A stretch of 64,000 bases of DNA from the NCBI GenBank assembly GCA_947462335.1, contig OX381721.1:41318488-41382487 (forward strand), given 5' to 3'. Position numbers and translations under genes: made by a program. The stretch's first letter is position 1, and the number at the start of each line of letters is the position of its first letter. Positions 62,694 through 64,000 of this stretch are shown here, piece after piece. The stretch comes from Harmothoe impar. Taxonomy: Eukaryota > Annelida > Polychaeta > Phyllodocida > Polynoidae. The notes under the pieces are model-generated. The model was not told where the DNA came from, did no database searches, and saw only the letters and a program-made list of their open reading frames with translations.

Positions 62694-62822
62694 CTTTAGG
62701 TTCAAAGCTGACATTCTTTCTTCCTCTCCCTCCTCCTTGTAAGTGTCCATTGGTATACTCCATGGTAAAGCTCCCCAAGTCTGAGTCCTGAGAGGTACTG
62801 TAGGTCTCTGATGGGGACTTCC
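62694..62822 (-). CDS. Internal exon, 129 nt, Ser/Thr-rich
   Basis: This is the best exon in the window. Minus-strand acceptor CTCTAACCTTTTCTGTTCTCAG includes a branch-like CTAAC, and the donor CCTAAAG|gtaagtagg is near consensus. One frame is open, phase 1 in and phase 1 out, 42 codons beginning KSPSETYSTSQDSDLGSFTM, followed by a Gly/Arg-rich GGGRGRK stretch and a NVSFEP end. The composition suggests a flexible, possibly phosphorylated cytoplasmic segment of a larger protein, which is inference. I do not recognise the family. The plus-strand frame over the same bases has no such signals. Confidence 0.6.
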
Positions 62823-62984
62823 CTGAGAACAGAAAAGGTTAGAGGACATTGGTACATGTGGTGTGTAACTGGTGTCTTTTGGCTGCTTCTACTATAGGGA
62901 AGGAGATATGTGGAGAATGGGCAGTGTGGTGGTTTTTGCTGGCTCTAACCTATATAGTTTATGCCCACACCTGCCACGACATAC

Positions 62985-63050
62985 CTGAGAACTGTATACT
63001 TGGACCACATGGTGGTATCGTGCTGGTATATAATGTATGCACGCAACAAC
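62985..63050 (-). CDS. Candidate internal exon, 66 nt
   Basis: Minus-strand acceptor GGTAGATATGGTTCCGACAG is moderate and the donor TTCTCAG|gtatgtcg is good. All three frames are open. The phase 1 to 1 frame, compatible with exon 62694-62822, reads CCVHTLYTSTIPPCGPSIQF. It lies about 160 bp upstream of that exon in transcript order, which is short for an intron here but possible. Confidence 0.25.
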
Positions 63051-64000
63051 CTGTCGGAACCATATCTACCACAATGAAATGCGATTATGTGCATGAAGTC
63101 CCTGCTGTGTGTAGCCTCCTGAGAAGAGGAAATCACACCTCTTCATAGCGTCTGTAAATGACTGCTTCTTTTTATATCCAATTTAAGTTGGCTCACTATT
63201 TCCTGTGTGATAAAAATAAAATAATAATTGTTGTCTCATGAAAATACCCATGTCAATTAGTCTGACTGCTAGCAGGGGTAGTCTGATGATTGAAGTCTAT
63301 CCGTTGAAACCGTCAATAACTCTCGGCAGTTCTCGGCAGTGGGATAATCTGTCTAATATTGAGAATCTTAGTTTACACATTGAAATGGCAAATACGTGGA
63401 TCTAAATAAAGGTCGGGAATTTGGGATCAATAATACTTAGTGAACTCATAAAAATATCTTTAAAGCCACCATCTGAGCATAGAATAAGGCTCATTGTTAT
63501 AACAAAATCGATGTACGTATAAAAGGTATAAAGCATCAAACAGTATAATTATGTTGATATCTAGAGACCCACATCATCGGGTGCATGTCTGGAGGAACAG
63601 AAAGAAGGAGAATAAAAATGAAATATATCAGGGCATACCGAGTCTATAGAAACTATTTATGTATGACCTAAACACACAACAGACAATGAGGGAATCTAGA
63701 GAAGGACATAATAAAAGAAAGTTCCACCTGTGCCTATATATAATAGTCTGAAAGCTGAGCCCACCTGAGTATACAGATTAGTTATACAGGCCTGGCCGCA
63801 GGACCTTCTTTATAAGGATTACAGAAAATAGATCTGTTTAGCCCTGCTTCCTGTATGGATTAAGGTGTCTGGGGTGTAGGTAACTCAGAAGTCAGTGACA
63901 AAGACCTTTAAGGTGTGTATTCCTGTGTATGGTGGTGGTTGGGGGTAGGGGTGAGTCAGGTAATCCAGGTGACTTAATCCATGTGACTTTACATTACAGT
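63051..64000. other. Non-coding right edge
   Basis: A 10-bp direct duplication TCTCGGCAGT occurs near 63320-63340. No exon is supported, and any upstream exons of the minus-strand gene would lie beyond the window. Confidence 0.4.

Noticed and set aside
62384..62791. 135-codon plus-strand open frame, the longest outside simple repeats
   Set aside because: Its 3' part is antisense to the strong minus-strand exon at 62694-62822. It has no clear splice or promoter context, and length alone is compatible with chance.

Overview
The window reads as nuclear DNA of an animal, most likely a marine invertebrate; I cannot name the species. The reasons are: no continuous open frame of ordinary protein length outside low-complexity DNA, short islands bounded by good splice signals, long TA microsatellites, many poly(C)/poly(G) runs, and several short non-autonomous DNA transposons with terminal inverted repeats. 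I see no bacterial, plasmid or phage organisation, no rRNA or tRNA gene, no CRISPR array and no transposase or reverse transcriptase reading frame. By eye the base composition is AT-rich.

Layout. Bases 1-12.7 kb are gene-free and rich in elements: a MITE inside a TA microsatellite (1846-2460), a diverged relative of its interior (7770-8215), an 84-bp tandem duplication (6706-6873), a promoter/enhancer-like cluster (10320-10470), a foldback element with subterminal 17-bp repeats (11274-11622) and an AACGTT-rich MITE (12601-12718). Bases 12.7-24 kb are mostly featureless except for a 390-bp stepwise minisatellite (22668-23055). From about 24 kb to 63 kb there are widely spaced candidate exons, nearly all on the minus strand. 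They are consistent with one large-intron gene running right to left. The two best are 62694-62822 and 29984-30037. Weaker ones lie at 62985-63050, 46790-46897, 38066-38105, 36957-37110, 35074-35140, 27607-27698, 26277-26316 and 24323-24390. Reading order and intron phase agree across most of these junctions, but sites were chosen by eye, so the gene model is provisional and I do not recognise the protein.

Between the exons lie further elements: a 66-nt hairpin with a perfect 23-bp stem (26666-26731), a short MITE (27881-27991), two copies of a CTACACTGTAAA-type MITE (32832-33029, 56288-56425), two copies of a 49-nt hairpin (36019-36067, 58800-58848) and a piggyBac-like MITE flanked by CTAA (61720-62060). 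Eight RFX X-box-like sites, an E-box/CRE cluster (54147-54219) and a TAATTA cluster (60464-60550) are possible regulatory DNA. The remainder looks like intron or intergenic sequence.
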